Shown here one piece after another: positions 46,201-59,900 of a stretch of 64,000 nt of DNA. Within the stretch, counting starts at the first letter, position 1; each line of letters starts with the position of its first letter. A program made the position numbers and the translations under genes. The notes under the pieces are model-generated. The model worked only from the letters and a program-made list of their open reading frames with translations, was not told the DNA's origin and did not search any database. The stretch lies in NCBI GenBank assembly GCA_023053545.1, contig JAKZAN010000005.1, positions 10,974,001-11,038,000 of the forward strand, in the 5' to 3' direction. This stretch comes from Lepidurus packardi (Eukaryota; Arthropoda; Branchiopoda; Notostraca; Triopsidae).

Positions 46201-46911
46201 AAATAAACATTCGATCCATAACGTGGCCGGGGCGTGGCCAAAGCCAGGCCCGGCTTTAGCATGGCTTCTCCGGCTCCTCGTCTGTCCCCTTCCCCTACTA
46301 ACCTAAAGAAATACTCTAACTCGAATTGTATTTGCAGGAAAACGCTCATTCAAAAGTTTGCCCGCTCTTTTTTAACAAACGCTTTAAAAAGTGGCGCAGC
46401 GCACCAAGAGCGATCTCCCGCAAATATCCCGGTCGGCATTGCATTGCAATCGCTCAGTTGTCCCGGTCACTCAACCGGGTGAAGAGGTAAGTATGTAGCA
46501 CACGTCCCAGCGATAAAGGGGAGCCCGGCGAAAAGAAAGAACACAGCTGCCTTCCCTTCCTTCTGCCCCCTTGCTGGCAACAGGGCTTGGCTCGCCTTTG
46601 TTCGATCGCTAGCGTTTGGCCCCGGTCATTGACCAAAAAGGCTGGGTGGGGGAGAGGGTCCTTCGCCGGCTTAACGCGCGCTACTTTGGCCCTGGCTCAC
46701 ATAGTCCTTTATCAGGACGCTGGGACCTTGAAAAACGTTGTCAAACTTGGGGGCAAACTTACCAAGTATCCAACTTCATAAGCTCTTCGGGTTTCTTGTT
46801 CTTCTCTTGCGCTTTCAGTTTAAGGGCTTCTGGATATAAAGTTAACACAAATTCGTACTGTTTTACATTGCCTTCACTGAAAAACACGGCAGTGTCTTTT
46901 ACCGATGCCAT
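40276..46911 (-). CDS. Conserved helix-hairpin-helix protein with mutually exclusive exon 3
   Basis: Uncharacterised protein of 384 residues (exon 3A) or 381 (exon 3B). Exons: 46911-46763, 46069-45973, then 3A 45030-44862 or 3B 44602-44443, then 44263-43757 and 40508-40276. I recall similar unnamed proteins in other eukaryotes but know no function. Exon 2 holds KARGKDAHLTHDELV. Exon 3 ends in a helix-hairpin-helix-like motif, LKGVGPATAS (3A) or MKGVGTTMAS (3B), the non-specific DNA-contact fold used in DNA glycosylases and nucleases; the next exon goes on with YMADECLLSIPDFEGIDYT. The tail is acidic, Ala/Ser/Thr-rich and ends with a basic patch (PPLKKVRLEEP). Exon phases allow exactly one of 3A or 3B. 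A DNA-binding role is inference only. The last intron (3.2 kb) is filled with transposons. Confidence 0.85.
41508..41754. mobile_element. Pogo-like MITE
   Basis: 247 bp; begins CAGTGGAACCTCTCTTAACG and ends with its near reverse complement (CGTTAAGAGAGGTTCC then ACTG). It is made up largely of repeats of (A/T)TAACGAG in alternating contexts. A TA precedes the left end. The terminal sequence is of the pogo/Tigger type. No ORF, so non-autonomous. It lies in the last intron of the HhH gene. Confidence 0.8.
41893..42802. mobile_element. Non-autonomous 910-bp TIR element
   Basis: About 80-bp imperfect terminal inverted repeats. The outer 35 bp (starting CACAGTATAGAGGTTTACAC) match perfectly, and the inner part shares TTAAGGTTTTCT and TCTCGGTCCC. 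The interior has no recognisable transposase. The superfamily is undetermined because the target duplication is unclear. Confidence 0.83.
42890..43654 (-). mobile_element. Tc1/mariner-like element M1 (one end and 5' half of transposase)
   Basis: Right end 43488-43654 is the same long terminal repeat as in element M2 (62541-63175). The minus-strand transposase start (43299) encodes a double helix-turn-helix segment (MAPHLSKVQKGLIIGLGISG, REIARRLNVSKNTVNKWLNR). A 49-bp GT-AG intron (43092-43140) follows, then the second exon (GSGRPHNLSDDEKRNLIAAS ... NSRRPARKF) down to about 42890, where the element breaks off. The catalytic DDE part is missing. Confidence 0.85.
44443..44602 (-). other. Alternative exon 3B of the HhH gene
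   Basis: 160 nt; acceptor TTATAG, donor CAG|GTAACC. Encodes KGKHYPHL ... INTPRAVMVETKKALKKL ... NMKGVGTTMAS. Starts in phase 0 and ends in phase 1, the same as exon 3A. Confidence 0.85.
44862..45030 (-). other. Alternative exon 3A of the HhH gene
   Basis: 169 nt; acceptor ACTCTAG, donor CAG|GTTAGC. Encodes RGTWRPRL ... NTPRAVMTETKKGIRKLC ... NLKGVGPATAS. It is a little over half identical to 3B in protein and three codons longer. The canonical GVGPATAS hairpin makes this the probable ancestral copy. Confidence 0.87.
46225..46755. other. GC-rich insert in intron 1 of the HhH gene
   Basis: Clearly more GC-rich than its surroundings, with short hairpins (AAGCCAGGCCCGGCTTTAG; CCGGTCACTCAACCGG). 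No gene or known RNA recognised. It may be an inserted repeat. Confidence 0.45.
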
Positions 46912-47136
46912 GGTAGAATACTTGCACTCCACTCAACTGCCGACTACTAGGTGCTCCTTTCCAGCGCTAGATAGGGGGACAAGCATCGCCATCTAATGCC
47001 GAACCTTGTTACTTTTTGTTGTGTTCGGAAACAAAGTTACGCTTGAAAATGAATTTTGAAAATACAATTTTGGGGGATTTTAACAAACGTTTTGGTGACT
47101 TTAATTAAGCTAAATAAAGAGGTTTAAAAATATATA
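46912..47136. promoter_or_regulatory. Short bidirectional promoter region
   Basis: Only 225 bp separate the divergent start codons of the HhH gene (46911, minus) and the coiled-coil gene (47137, plus), so both promoters must lie here. No TATA box is obvious in the right place. Confidence 0.6.
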
Positions 47137-49035
47137 ATGGCACTGGAAGGAACTAACGCTTTGACTACTGGTAAGTGTTTTAAGTTTTGTATTTAAGTCA
47201 TTAAGAAGCTAAATTAATTAAGTTTATTTTTCTTCGTTTAGGAACAAAACTTCGTGCATGGGCAGAAACGAAGCTAATCACTTCTTCGCCTAATGAACAG
47301 CTTATAAGCTCCGCCTCACGTTCGATTACTTGGGCTGAGATTCTCGCCCACAAGAACTTGTCACGAAATCAAAGTCAAAATAATGATAAATCATCCAAAG
47401 AATTAACCGAACGTTCCCAAATTAACGCCTCAAGTTCAGCAAAAGTTGCTGCCTGGCTCCAATCTTTACCTTCACCTGAGCTGCTTAAAACTCCCGAATC
47501 TTTCAGGGATGAAGTCGATGCTCCCAAGCCGCTTAAACATGATAAAGTTCCAAAGAAAGCTACCAAAAATCGCAAGAAAGTCCTGGCAGTCCATCGTCTG
47601 AAAATAAGGATCAAATCGCCTAAAGAATTCCCTAGTTTTACTGAACTGCGCAAGAATTACGACTCTTCTCGAAGTGAAGGTCTTGAGAAAATTAAAACTG
47701 TCGAGAAAAACGACAAAATTCAATCATTAAGTAAAAATAAATTGTATTATTTAACTAAAGCTACAGATTTCGTTCATTATGAATCTCTTTTCAATATTAG
47801 CTGCCTCGCCTTCACGTCGTAAGCCAATGAAACCCAAGAATGACTCGTCATTACTCCATTTCTTCTTAAATGAATTGAATACTGTTATTACGCCGGATAC
47901 GCAAAGATTATGGGATAAGCAGCAATGGCAGCAAGAGAAAACCTTGTTGAGTTTGATGCGAGAAAAGCCTTCGACTGTCCACAAACAAGTATTTCATGAT
48001 TTTAGAGTTCAGTATTTTTAATAATTTTGGCTTTCTTTAGGTTTCGAGCCTTATCAACGAGTGCCTTAAACTGACAGACCTTCACCTGAAGCAGAAATCT
48101 GCGATTCAACGCCACAAAGAGCATCAGAACATGACGAGTTTGAAATTCGCGGCCAAAAACAGTTTACATAGCAGAAAAGCGAGCAAGATTCAAGCTCAAG
48201 CTGCTGCAGCAGCTGCGCAAAAGGTGTTACATGCCCAACGAGTGAAGCATTTGAGCGTGGACCAGCAGAGAGTGTTGAATTTGGGGAGAGCCGTGGGAAA
48301 AGCGCGAAAACAGGCGGTTTTGGAAGAGCAGAAAGAGAACCGGACGGTTAGGAAGCAAGTGGAAGAGCAAATGAAGGGGAAATTAGAGAAAATAGGCCAA
48401 GACTACCGCGAAAAGGTCAAAAGGTGGGGGCAGGAACTGACAGAAGAGGTCGGGAAGGATGAAAGGGAGAGAAGGGAAGTGGAAAGTGAGGTTCGGAGGC
48501 TGAGAAAACAACTAAAGCAAGAACTGAACCAAGAAATGCAACTAGCCTTGCAGCGTTTGATGCAAAGACGAGAACACCGACAATTTCTCAAGTAAATTTC
48601 CCACTCTACTTCTAACCTTTAACAATGCGTAATTCAATGTTAATTTAAGTTGCAATTAAGTCACAATTTCGAAATTTAATCGAAATAATTAGATTAAATA
48701 ATTACTAAATAATTCATTAAAAATAAATCACACGTCGGAATTAAATCGACATATATTATTGGAGTATAAATTTTATTAATTATTATATTTTATTATTATT
48801 ATTTTATTATTTATTATATTTTATTATTATTATTTTATTGTTTATTATATTAATTTATTAGTATTTATTCTATTTAATTATGAATTAAATTGACATATAT
48901 TATTTATTGTGTAGCTCTGATTTTCATAATAGTAATAATATTTTGATCTGTATTTTATTTTTCCTGTTTTTCAGGGAAGAGAAGGCCACGCAACTAATGG
49001 AAGAAATCCGTAAAGCGAAATATGTTATAAAGTGA
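47137..49035 (+). CDS. Coiled-coil protein of unknown function
   Basis: 440 residues; exons 47137-47170, 47242-47730, 47801-47988, 48041-48591, 48975-49035, all in phase. The N-terminal third is Ser/Lys-rich (SITWAEILAHKNL, VAAWLQSLPSPELL). The middle has LLHFFLNELNTVITPDTQRLW. The C-terminal 200 residues are strongly helical and charged (VRKQVEEQMKGKLEKIG, VESEVRRLRKQLKQELNQEM), a long coiled coil. I do not recognise the family; centrosomal or ciliary proteins look like this, but that is a guess. It shares a 225-bp bidirectional promoter with the HhH gene and is tail to tail with galactokinase. An intron of 383 bp with AT-rich (TTATTA) runs precedes the last exon. Confidence 0.8.
48592..48974. 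repeat. AT-rich intron with TTATTA runs
   Basis: Last intron of the coiled-coil gene; 48770-48870 is low-complexity TTATTATTATTTTATTA sequence. Confidence 0.8.
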
Positions 49036-49252
49036 TCAGTATTACTTGCTTGTGTAATTAATGTGAATAAATTCTTGTACGACATCTATCTTTCGATATT
49101 ATTTGGCTCATAGTTCACTGAAGAAGTGTAATTTGCGCAAAGTTACTAATTTATTTTCATTTCCCCAATTCATTGACTCGGGTGCTTTGGTCCCATAATT
49201 AAGATTGTTAAGCTTGCAACAAAACTTATTGCTACAGAATCCTTTTATATGG

Positions 49253-52250
<2,998 letters not shown>

Positions 52251-54417
52251 ATGGGCATCTTGTTGGGAATCGATTTGGGGACCACCTCCGTGAAAACCTG
52301 CTTGTTTGACAGCCTGACGAACACGATTATTGCTCGCCAAGCTAAAGATACACAGGCTATTGTCCCTTCGGAGGTCGGTTGCGAAGGGAGTAAGCAAGAC
52401 GTGCCAAAAATCATTGCGGCAGCCCAAGCATGCGTCAACCGGCTTCCTAAAGAGCAATTAAAAGCTGTCCAAGGCTTAGGAATCTCAGGACAAATGCACG
52501 GTGTGATGCTTTGGAGCTCAGGAACTGGCTGGAGCAAAGGCGACCGGGACCGATTCGATGTGGGACCTGTCTCCCATCTATATACTTGGCAAGACGGCCG
52601 TTGCGATGCTCATTTCCTTGCTCAGCTACCTCAACCGCATTCCCATTTAAGAGTAGCCTCCGGCTACGGTTGCGCTACGTTATTCTGGAAGCAGCTCAAT
52701 CAACCTGACAAGCTCAAACCCTTCAATCAAGCCGGAACTATTCAAGATTACCTCGTAGCGATGCTGTGCAATCTCCCCGAAACTGTCATGAGCGTTCAGA
52801 ATGCCGCTTCATGGGGCTATTTTGACCCCCAAAGTGGGGAATGGAACTTGGAACTTCTGCAAAATGCTCAATTCCCGGTACACCTCCTACCCAAAACTGT
52901 CCTCAAGCCTGGAGATACTGCTGGACACTTAGCCACGCCCTGGTGTGGCCTCCCAGCCGGCATTCCTGTTGGTATGCGGCTTATTACATGCAAACTTGTC
53001 ATTAATTTCTATGAATTATTTTCATAGTTCTATAAATTATGTGTTCATGTATTTGTCTGTGTTGCCTGTTAAGAAATTTCATACTGTTATGATTTCGTAG
53101 TTTGTAATTAAACAGTAAGTAATGGATGTTTTCTTTAGGTGTCGCGTTAGGCGATATGCAGTGTTCGGTTTTATCGACTATTTCCCAGGAAACTGATGCA
53201 GTTTTAAACATATCCACATCTGCGCAATTATCCTTTGTTATGCCACAGACCTTCGCTCCGGATTTTGAAAGTGATTCTGAAATAATTTCCGAATATTTGT
53301 TTATGTTCCGGGTTCAGAAAAAGGAGCCGTTGAATATTTTCCATATTTTGATGGGCGTTATTTGGCCGTAGCTGCTTCGTTGAATGGTGGGAACGTTTTA
53401 GCCTCGTTTGTTCGATTGTTGCAACAATGGCTGCTAGACTTTGGTCATCAGGTACCACAAGGTGAGCAACTTGAAATTGAGCCTCAAGTAGTGGATTTTT
53501 TTGTCGACAGATGGCACTGATGGCATACCCTTATATCATGAGAATTATGCAACTTGAAACAAAACTTGGAACAGAAATTTAAAAGAAATTTAACGATATA
53601 ATCGAACAATTCTATTTTTATATATCTTAATAGAAATATCTTTAAAGTCAAAGGTTTAAATATCCGTCAAAGGTTTAGATATATGGTTATTTAAACTTAT
53701 TCAAGTTCTAAAATTTTTTTAAAAATCATATATCTTTTGATGTAACATACCATTATATTTTTATTAAGATATTAAAAAACGATTTTTTAATTGTATCGTT
53801 AAATTTCTTTTACATTTTTGTTTCAAGTTGCGTAATTCTCATGATATCGGAGTATGACATCAATGCCATCTTTTGAGAAAGAAGATCAACTATTTGAAAT
53901 ACACCGTGAACTTTTTTTTATTTTACCCGTTATAAACCGTCTGAAATTCTTGTTTGCCTTACGTTCTAGCTCGAGTTTGGGACCGGATCTTAACCCTTGC
54001 AACAGAACAACCTGGGGACGTTTCTTTAATGAATATCCATCCGACATTATTCGGTGAAAGACATCTCGAGAAAACTGGAGCATCAGTTGGAAACATACGT
54101 CAGGATAATATGAACTTGGGAAACGTCACATTAGCCATAAGCCATGGAGTTATCGAAAATCTTCACGAGTAAATCTTAAAATTAATAATAGGAATGTTTA
54201 TAAAACTATTATGTATTTTTTTAGTATGATGCCCCTTTCGATGCTCCAGGCACATGGAATCGATAGAATTTTGGGCACGGGAAGTGCGCTATTAAAGAAT
54301 GTTTTACTTCAGAAGGCCGTCAAAGATCAATTTCCATTACAATTCGAATTAAGCGAAGTAGCTGATGCAGCTATGGGCGCTTGTGTCGCGATGAAGAGTT
54401 TACTCGGCAACTACTAG
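52251..54417 (+). CDS. SHPK: Sedoheptulokinase
   Basis: FGGY-family kinase that phosphorylates sedoheptulose to sedoheptulose-7-phosphate, feeding the pentose phosphate pathway. Exons 52251-52971, 53139-53270, 53318-53461, 53970-54168, 54225-54417; 462 residues (family about 480). Motifs: ATP-binding GIDLGTTSVK near the N-terminus, GISGQMHGVMLW, LYTWQDGRCD, DAVLNISTSAQLSFVMP, AVAASLNGGNVLASF, GERHLEKTGASV, and the C-terminal GTGSALLKNVLLQ and ADAAMGACVAM. A 47-bp intron (53271-53317) had to be assumed; without it the frame shifts and stops at 53369-53371. The intron 53462-53969 carries an inverted-repeat element. Tail to tail with the CENP-M-like gene. Confidence 0.95.
53533..53847. mobile_element. 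MITE in SHPK intron
   Basis: About 315 bp with long inverted ends: it begins ATATCATGAGAATTATGCAA and ends with its near complement TTGCGTAATTCTCATGATAT. The inner part of the repeat (AAAGAAATTTAACGATA and its reverse complement) extends it to about 80 bp. No coding capacity. Confidence 0.85.
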
Positions 54418-54597
54418 TCCCACTATTTACAAAACGCCAAATTTTCTTTTCAAATTAATTCTATTTTGGGTTGAAATATAGCAATTGTTTGTTTTTCCGT
54501 CGTGTTTATATACAACAACATTACTGGTCCCTTTGCGGCAAGTAAATACATTGTCAAGTAACTTTAAACGGGGAAATAAACGAGTTTTACTTGAAGT

Positions 54598-55382
54598 TTA
54601 CTCCTCATCGTCTTCAGTGAAAGGATGAGGTGTAAGCATTCGAGTCATTTCAGTCTGTTCTAATTGAAGTTCGGCAGTTCGATAATGACGAGGCAAAACA
54701 CCGGACTCAAAACTAGCTGCAATAAGTCCCAGCTTCAAAACAGCTCTGGTTGCGAATGAAATACTGGCTGCAACCTGGTGAAACAAGAAAAGATTACAAG
54801 TTTGAAGGGCTCAGAGAAGATTTGAAGTCTAGTTATTGTGCTTACAGAGAACCTGCTATAGTAAATCTCCAAGTTGTAGAGTAAACTAAATCTATTAATG
54901 CTTTCTTTGACATGAGCGTCAGGTTTGTCGGGCGTTTTAACTTGTATGAGAAACACTCTTCCATAGGAAAAGAACAGCATGTCTAAGCACTCGATATTTA
55001 TGAGATTATTGCGTACATAATGGGGTAATGTAGGGTTCATGAGCATGACTATGCAGGAAATGGAGAAGTCTTGCAGTCGCAACTTTTCTACCATGTTGGC
55101 GGATAAATGGTCTGCCAAGTGGAACTTGAATTTAATGTGGGGTTTCTCCTTGTCGAAGAACTTTTCAGCGACTTTAAGGAACTGTATACATTCACTAGAT
55201 TCACCCAGGACCTAAAAAAAAAGATTTGCGTAACTTATTAACTTTCCATTTAAGATAGGAGTAGAAGTAACGTCGTAACGTTGTAAGGTAACGTTGTAAA
55301 AGTAAATTACCAGCAGATGGAATACTCCATCATAACTTGGTCGGCAGGTTAAAACTGGTGTTTCTGTACTGCGTTGTCCCAT
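54598..55382 (-). CDS. CENPM: CENP-M-like centromere protein
   Basis: 204 residues; exons 55382-55311, 55211-54846, 54774-54598. The pattern follows CENP-M, a small-GTPase-like fold of the inner kinetochore (CENP-H/I/K/M complex) that does not bind nucleotide. It has an N-terminal strand ending GVFHLLVLGESSE in the P-loop place without GxxxxGK[ST], a central strand ISCIVMLMNPT like the LIVFVVN strand, GRVFLIQVKTP, and a C-terminal helix (SISFATRAVLKLGLIAASFE). The tail is acidic (PFTEDDEE). The match is by pattern and length (vertebrate CENP-M about 180 residues), so it is probable, not certain. Confidence 0.62.
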
Positions 55383-56233
55383 GTTAAAGAGTTTATAAGC
55401 GTAAAAAAAAATAGTATTCGTGTAGGGATTACGAGATCAAAACAAATGATTTAAGGCGCGTATTTTTATACGGGAATAGAGAGTAAGAATGCGGCTACTA
55501 CTTGACGCGTTTCGGGCGAGTAAGGTTTTGCTACGAGCTTCCAGGTAGCTCCCGATAGGGGCTATGCAGTTCTATCTCAACTGCTTTATAAATGACAGAG
55601 CAATCACGTCTCAGTTGAGTTAGGTTAAGTTAGGCTAGGTTAAGTTAGGTTAGGTTCGGTTAAGTTAGGACCCCCCTTCCCTGCAGAGTGTAGCTCTTCA
55701 TCTCCATTCCCGTCCCTTGCTCTCGAAACGCATCTTTTTTTTAGTAAAAGGAGACGTCAGGCGTCTCTAGGTGGCACGGAGCGACAATTTTTGGCACGAA
55801 ATATAAAACCAATGTATGTAAGACTCAAGATAATTAGATTACAAAGACAGTTTAAATTCATTTTAATACAATGGTATCCTAAATGTTCTAACAGGGACAC
55901 TAAACAATAAAACAAACGGTAATTTCAATTCTTGTGGAAACATGTCAAATTTTATATGTATTTCATTTTTATGTGCAAGTTCTTTAATGAAATCAGAAGC
56001 TACCGTAAAACCCGAATGCTAATATGTAAATAATAATTCTGTGCTCCTAAATTAATGTATCCTTAAATGTTCCTAAATTAGTTCCAATTTTATTAATTAG
56101 ATCAGGAGCCTTCTCAAAGTAAATGGAAGTAAAAATGCATGAACGACATCTAACGGTAAAGCTCGAGAATAATTGAAATGATCTTGTTTTTCTCTCCTAA
56201 AAGTCAATAACAAACGCACGGATTTTCGGTTCA
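55383..56233. other. Intergenic region between CENPM-like gene and SMDT1
   Basis: Divergent promoters. Contains the TTAGG-type pentamer run at 55620-55669 and the imperfect phrase GAGACGTCAGGCGTCTCTAG near 55750. No gene seen. Confidence 0.5.
55620..55669 (+). repeat. Interstitial TTAGG-type pentamer repeat
   Basis: Ten consecutive 5-bp units: five exact TTAGG, three TTAAG, one CTAGG and one TTCGG. TTAGG is the common arthropod telomere unit. Confidence 0.8.
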
Positions 56234-56500
56234 ATGGCAACCCATTTAATAAAACGTTTAGCCCAAATTCCTTCTTGTCAAACCAGTGTTTCACGTCTAC
56301 CATTACTGCAGAATCGAACTGCAGTAACGAGTGAATCAGGCGCCTTTCATGAAAAACCCCAAAAGCAACCATTCGGATTAGTGGGCGTTCTTTTGACCGT
56401 TTCTGCTGGCATATTTATCGGTGCCAATATCAGTAAATTCATGGCGAATTTCCTCGAAGAAAATGATTTGTTTGTCCCTTCTGATGACGATGACGACTAA
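56234..56500 (+). CDS. SMDT1: Essential MCU regulator EMRE
   Basis: 88-residue inner mitochondrial membrane protein that links the calcium uniporter pore MCU to the MICU1/2 sensors and is needed for uniporter current in animals. Single coding exon. Residues 1-40 are basic and Ser/Thr/Arg-rich, fitting a mitochondrial presequence. One membrane segment follows (GLVGVLLTVSAGIFIGANIS, about 48-67) with the small-residue GxxxS pattern, then KFMANFLEENDLFVP and the hallmark acidic end SDDDDD that contacts MICU1. Length and tail match the family. Spliced 3' UTR is possible (GTAATA near 56520, CAG near 56587). Confidence 0.95.
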   Translation: MATHLIKRLAQIPSCQTSVSRLPLLQNRTAVTSESGAFHEKPQKQPFGLVGVLLTVSAGIFIGANISKFMANFLEENDLFVPSDDDDD

Positions 56501-56912
56501 ATCTTGTCTCTTTTGAAAGGTAATATACATTCCAAATCAAATCAATCCCAAACCTCTAAAAAAAACTATTTTTTTCTCTTTTCCAGGTCACTGATTAACT
56601 CTTCATGCTCTCTTTACCAGACTTGTCATGATTAAATACAAGTCGCAACATGTACAGTAGTTAAATTAAGCTTGTTAAACTGTGCAAAATTGTACAAAGA
56701 CGTTTTCGTTTGAACCAAACCAATACAGGCGAGGTAAATAACCTACGCAACGATATCAAAAGCCTTTTGTAAAGGGATTGTTTTATGTATAATACTTCAA
56801 ATTTGTTACGTAGTGTAATGATAAAGAAGGACTGAGGGTGGAGGCAAAAGTCGAAAAGGAAAGTTTAAAGCAATGAAAACAGATACAAAGTTTTAAACCA
56901 CAGGAATTTAAA

Positions 56913-59900
56913 TCACAGACGAGTCTCATCTACCGTTAACGAAGAATTAGATTGATAAAGGGGATTTTTCTTGTCGCGTTTCTTTGTCGCTTTTTCGATA
57001 ACTTGGGCCACCGCTGCAGCTTGTACGGCCGCTTCTGTTTCTTCGGCGCTATCACTGGAATAATTCGTGTAAGTGTTGCCTTTGGAGATGAAATTACTGC
57101 CGAAATCATTGTCGGTGTCTTTATCCTGTTTCCCACCACATATTGTTTGGATAAACGAAGAAAATTGGAATCAAATCGAAATGAAAGCCAATTTTTTTCG
57201 ATCAAAAAAATATAATTGGGTACCTGAATATGAGACCTATCTTGCTGGCAGCGAACAATTTTCAGGACCGTGATAGAGACCCCCAGGATAAATACGATCC
57301 CAAAGACGACTAAAAGCGTCAAAGTTCCCGAAGAGATGCCATTTCCAGGCACTACTGTGTTGATGTGGACTATTTTCAAATAAGACATGGCAACGTTCGA
57401 TTTTTCACAGTTGCCAGCTTTGTCGCACGTTTGGATCACAAAGTATGTTACAAAGGCCATGCTCTCATTTTGCTGGTTACGCTAAAGGGTTGTAAGTAAA
57501 TATTGAAAGAAAAAGTGGATTTTTTTATTGATTATTTTAGTTTGTTTACCTTGACTTCCATCGTCAATAAATGCTTCGTACGAGGTTGCTGAGGATTTAA
57601 TGACTCGCCTTTTTGGAGATCAGTAGCGTTAATTACTGTGCCTTGTTCAAATTTCTGTCTAAGATTCGGACTGTAGGCGTAACGTATTTCAATGGAATGA
57701 GCTAACCCATGAAAAAGAGCATAATGAGATTATACCACGTACTTTCCATTGGTCAAATCAAAAAGCTTTTGTTTTCGTTTTACCGATGCCTTCGAATTCA
57801 TTGTCCCCAGAAGACGTCCACACTAAGCTGACCGTTAAGTGAGTGGATCTAGCTTTGCGACTGAGGGAAATGGCCGTTACTTTGAGATCTCGTACGTAGG
57901 CTGGTTTAATGTTGTCCACAGCCGTGTACCTGGGAGCTTGGAAAGAACCGGTGAAACATTCGCGATGAAAGTCCTCGACCGGTTCTGTTACGTAGATTGC
58001 AAAAATATCCACTTCAGAGTCACCGGGTTCCTCCTGAGCCGGAGTCAATGTATCAATGTCCATGGAATCTTTCACCTCTTCTGTGATGCTTTCTAAACGG
58101 GGACCACATTTAATTTTCAGCTTTTTTTTCAGTTTCTTTATTAAATCGAGGCTTTCTTTAGGATTAATAGAAATCTCACCGGCTGATAATTCTGGTAAGA
58201 TCGGTGCACCCATTCTAGGAATTTCTGGTCAAAAATGTGTTATTTGATTTGATTTCTTCGAGATTTTTGGAATCATTTTACTTTTATGCCGGATGAGGCA
58301 GGTATCACTGAGTTTGCCAACGCTAAATAAAGTCGAGTACGATCCGCTATTTTTTATGTAATTTGTGACGCCAGAATAAACCCCATCGTTCGCAAAATTA
58401 TCGACTCCTGTATTGTTATTATTATTGTTAACTAATTTTAATTGGAATTTTATTTATTTATTAGTCTTTCAACCTTTGCCGTCGTCTCGCAGCTGAAAAA
58501 CTTGGCAGAAATTGCTCAAGGGGCCAGTACTGCAAGCAGTAAAATTGACCTCGGCTTTGATGATGGGTGCATAGTAACCTTTTGTAAGTATCAAGTAAGC
58601 TTTGGGAACCGTTGGATAAACGGTAATTGGCGAAATGTATCGACTATGTGAAAATTTGTGGGTTATTCAGTTCTTCATACACAGATTTTGTTACGTAATG
58701 ACTTGGTCAGAAGTCACCTGATGTTTGGGACATCGAGAGCTGATAATCACCGAGAGAGTCAAGTTATCATGCCCTTCCGTTTTGGTGTAGTTTAGTGAAT
58801 AAAACATTCTCCCGACCTTATTATAGAATACATCACTTGATCTTATAGTTATATGGCATATTTATAAGACATACCATTTGCACACGGGTAAAATGACACG
58901 AGCTGGAATTCCTGTAGACTAAGCCATCGGTAGCGTTCCAAACTAATCAACAATGTAAAGTTCAGCTAATTGTTGTATTATTGTCAGGCTTACTGGTCAA
59001 CGTAAACTGCTTTTTCTCCTTCGCGCAAATGAAGATATCTGTTTCAGATGTTTGGCCTATTTTTTCTGCCACGAAAGGGCCACTAAAGGGTTCTCCGTCT
59101 CTAAGGGTTATCGTATTTTCCCAAAGCTAACGAGTGAAAATTGAATTACTTCCTTTTTAGTCTAATTCAGAGTATTAAGCCTCTTACTGGAGTAACGTGT
59201 TCGGATCCGATCCTAGAAGCAACCTGCATAAAAACCGAGTCTAATTGATGGAGCTTAATGGTGGAATTATCTTTAGCAACTTCCACGGAATACAATTCGC
59301 CAGAAGTTTGCGCAATCTGGGGAGAGGACATAAAAGAAAACAGGTAAATTAATAGAGAGAAACTTGCCCTTCTTAATTTTATTTATTGGAAATTGACCTT
59401 TTCCTTTAAATTCGGTTCGACATCAAAGCCTAAGGCAACGAAGTTCACTTGCAGTTCAGCAGCAATCAGAATGGTAATCAGGTTAATAAGAAACTGGCCG
59501 TAAGCTGAGGGACCGTCCGTAATTATCAGCACGGAAGCGTTGGCCGGATTGTGGAGTTGCTCTTTAATGTACTGTATTTCAAAAATAGTCGCCAACACAA
59601 GGATAGGTAACGCACCTTGAAATGAAGGCGGATTAAGTTAAGTATGTGTTACATTACTTTAAAGGTAGAATTCAGGGCACATTCTGTCAGGCGTGATTTG
59701 TTTGATAGCGATATTATATCGATACTCATGCGGTCAATATTTTTAAGTATTTCTGTTTGCTCTTTGACAGTTGTAAAATTTTGGAAAACTTTTGTACAGA
59801 ACAGCACTTCCTTTCTGTCGTACAGAAAACTAGAAAAGCCTAGGACTGCAAATTCAGTGCTTCTTGGTAGCCTGTATTTAACAAAACTTTTGCGACGGAA

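Noticed and set aside
46616..46996. Plus-strand 126-codon ORF over exon 1 of the HhH gene
   Set aside because: It is antisense to a well-supported minus-strand exon and has no recognisable features.
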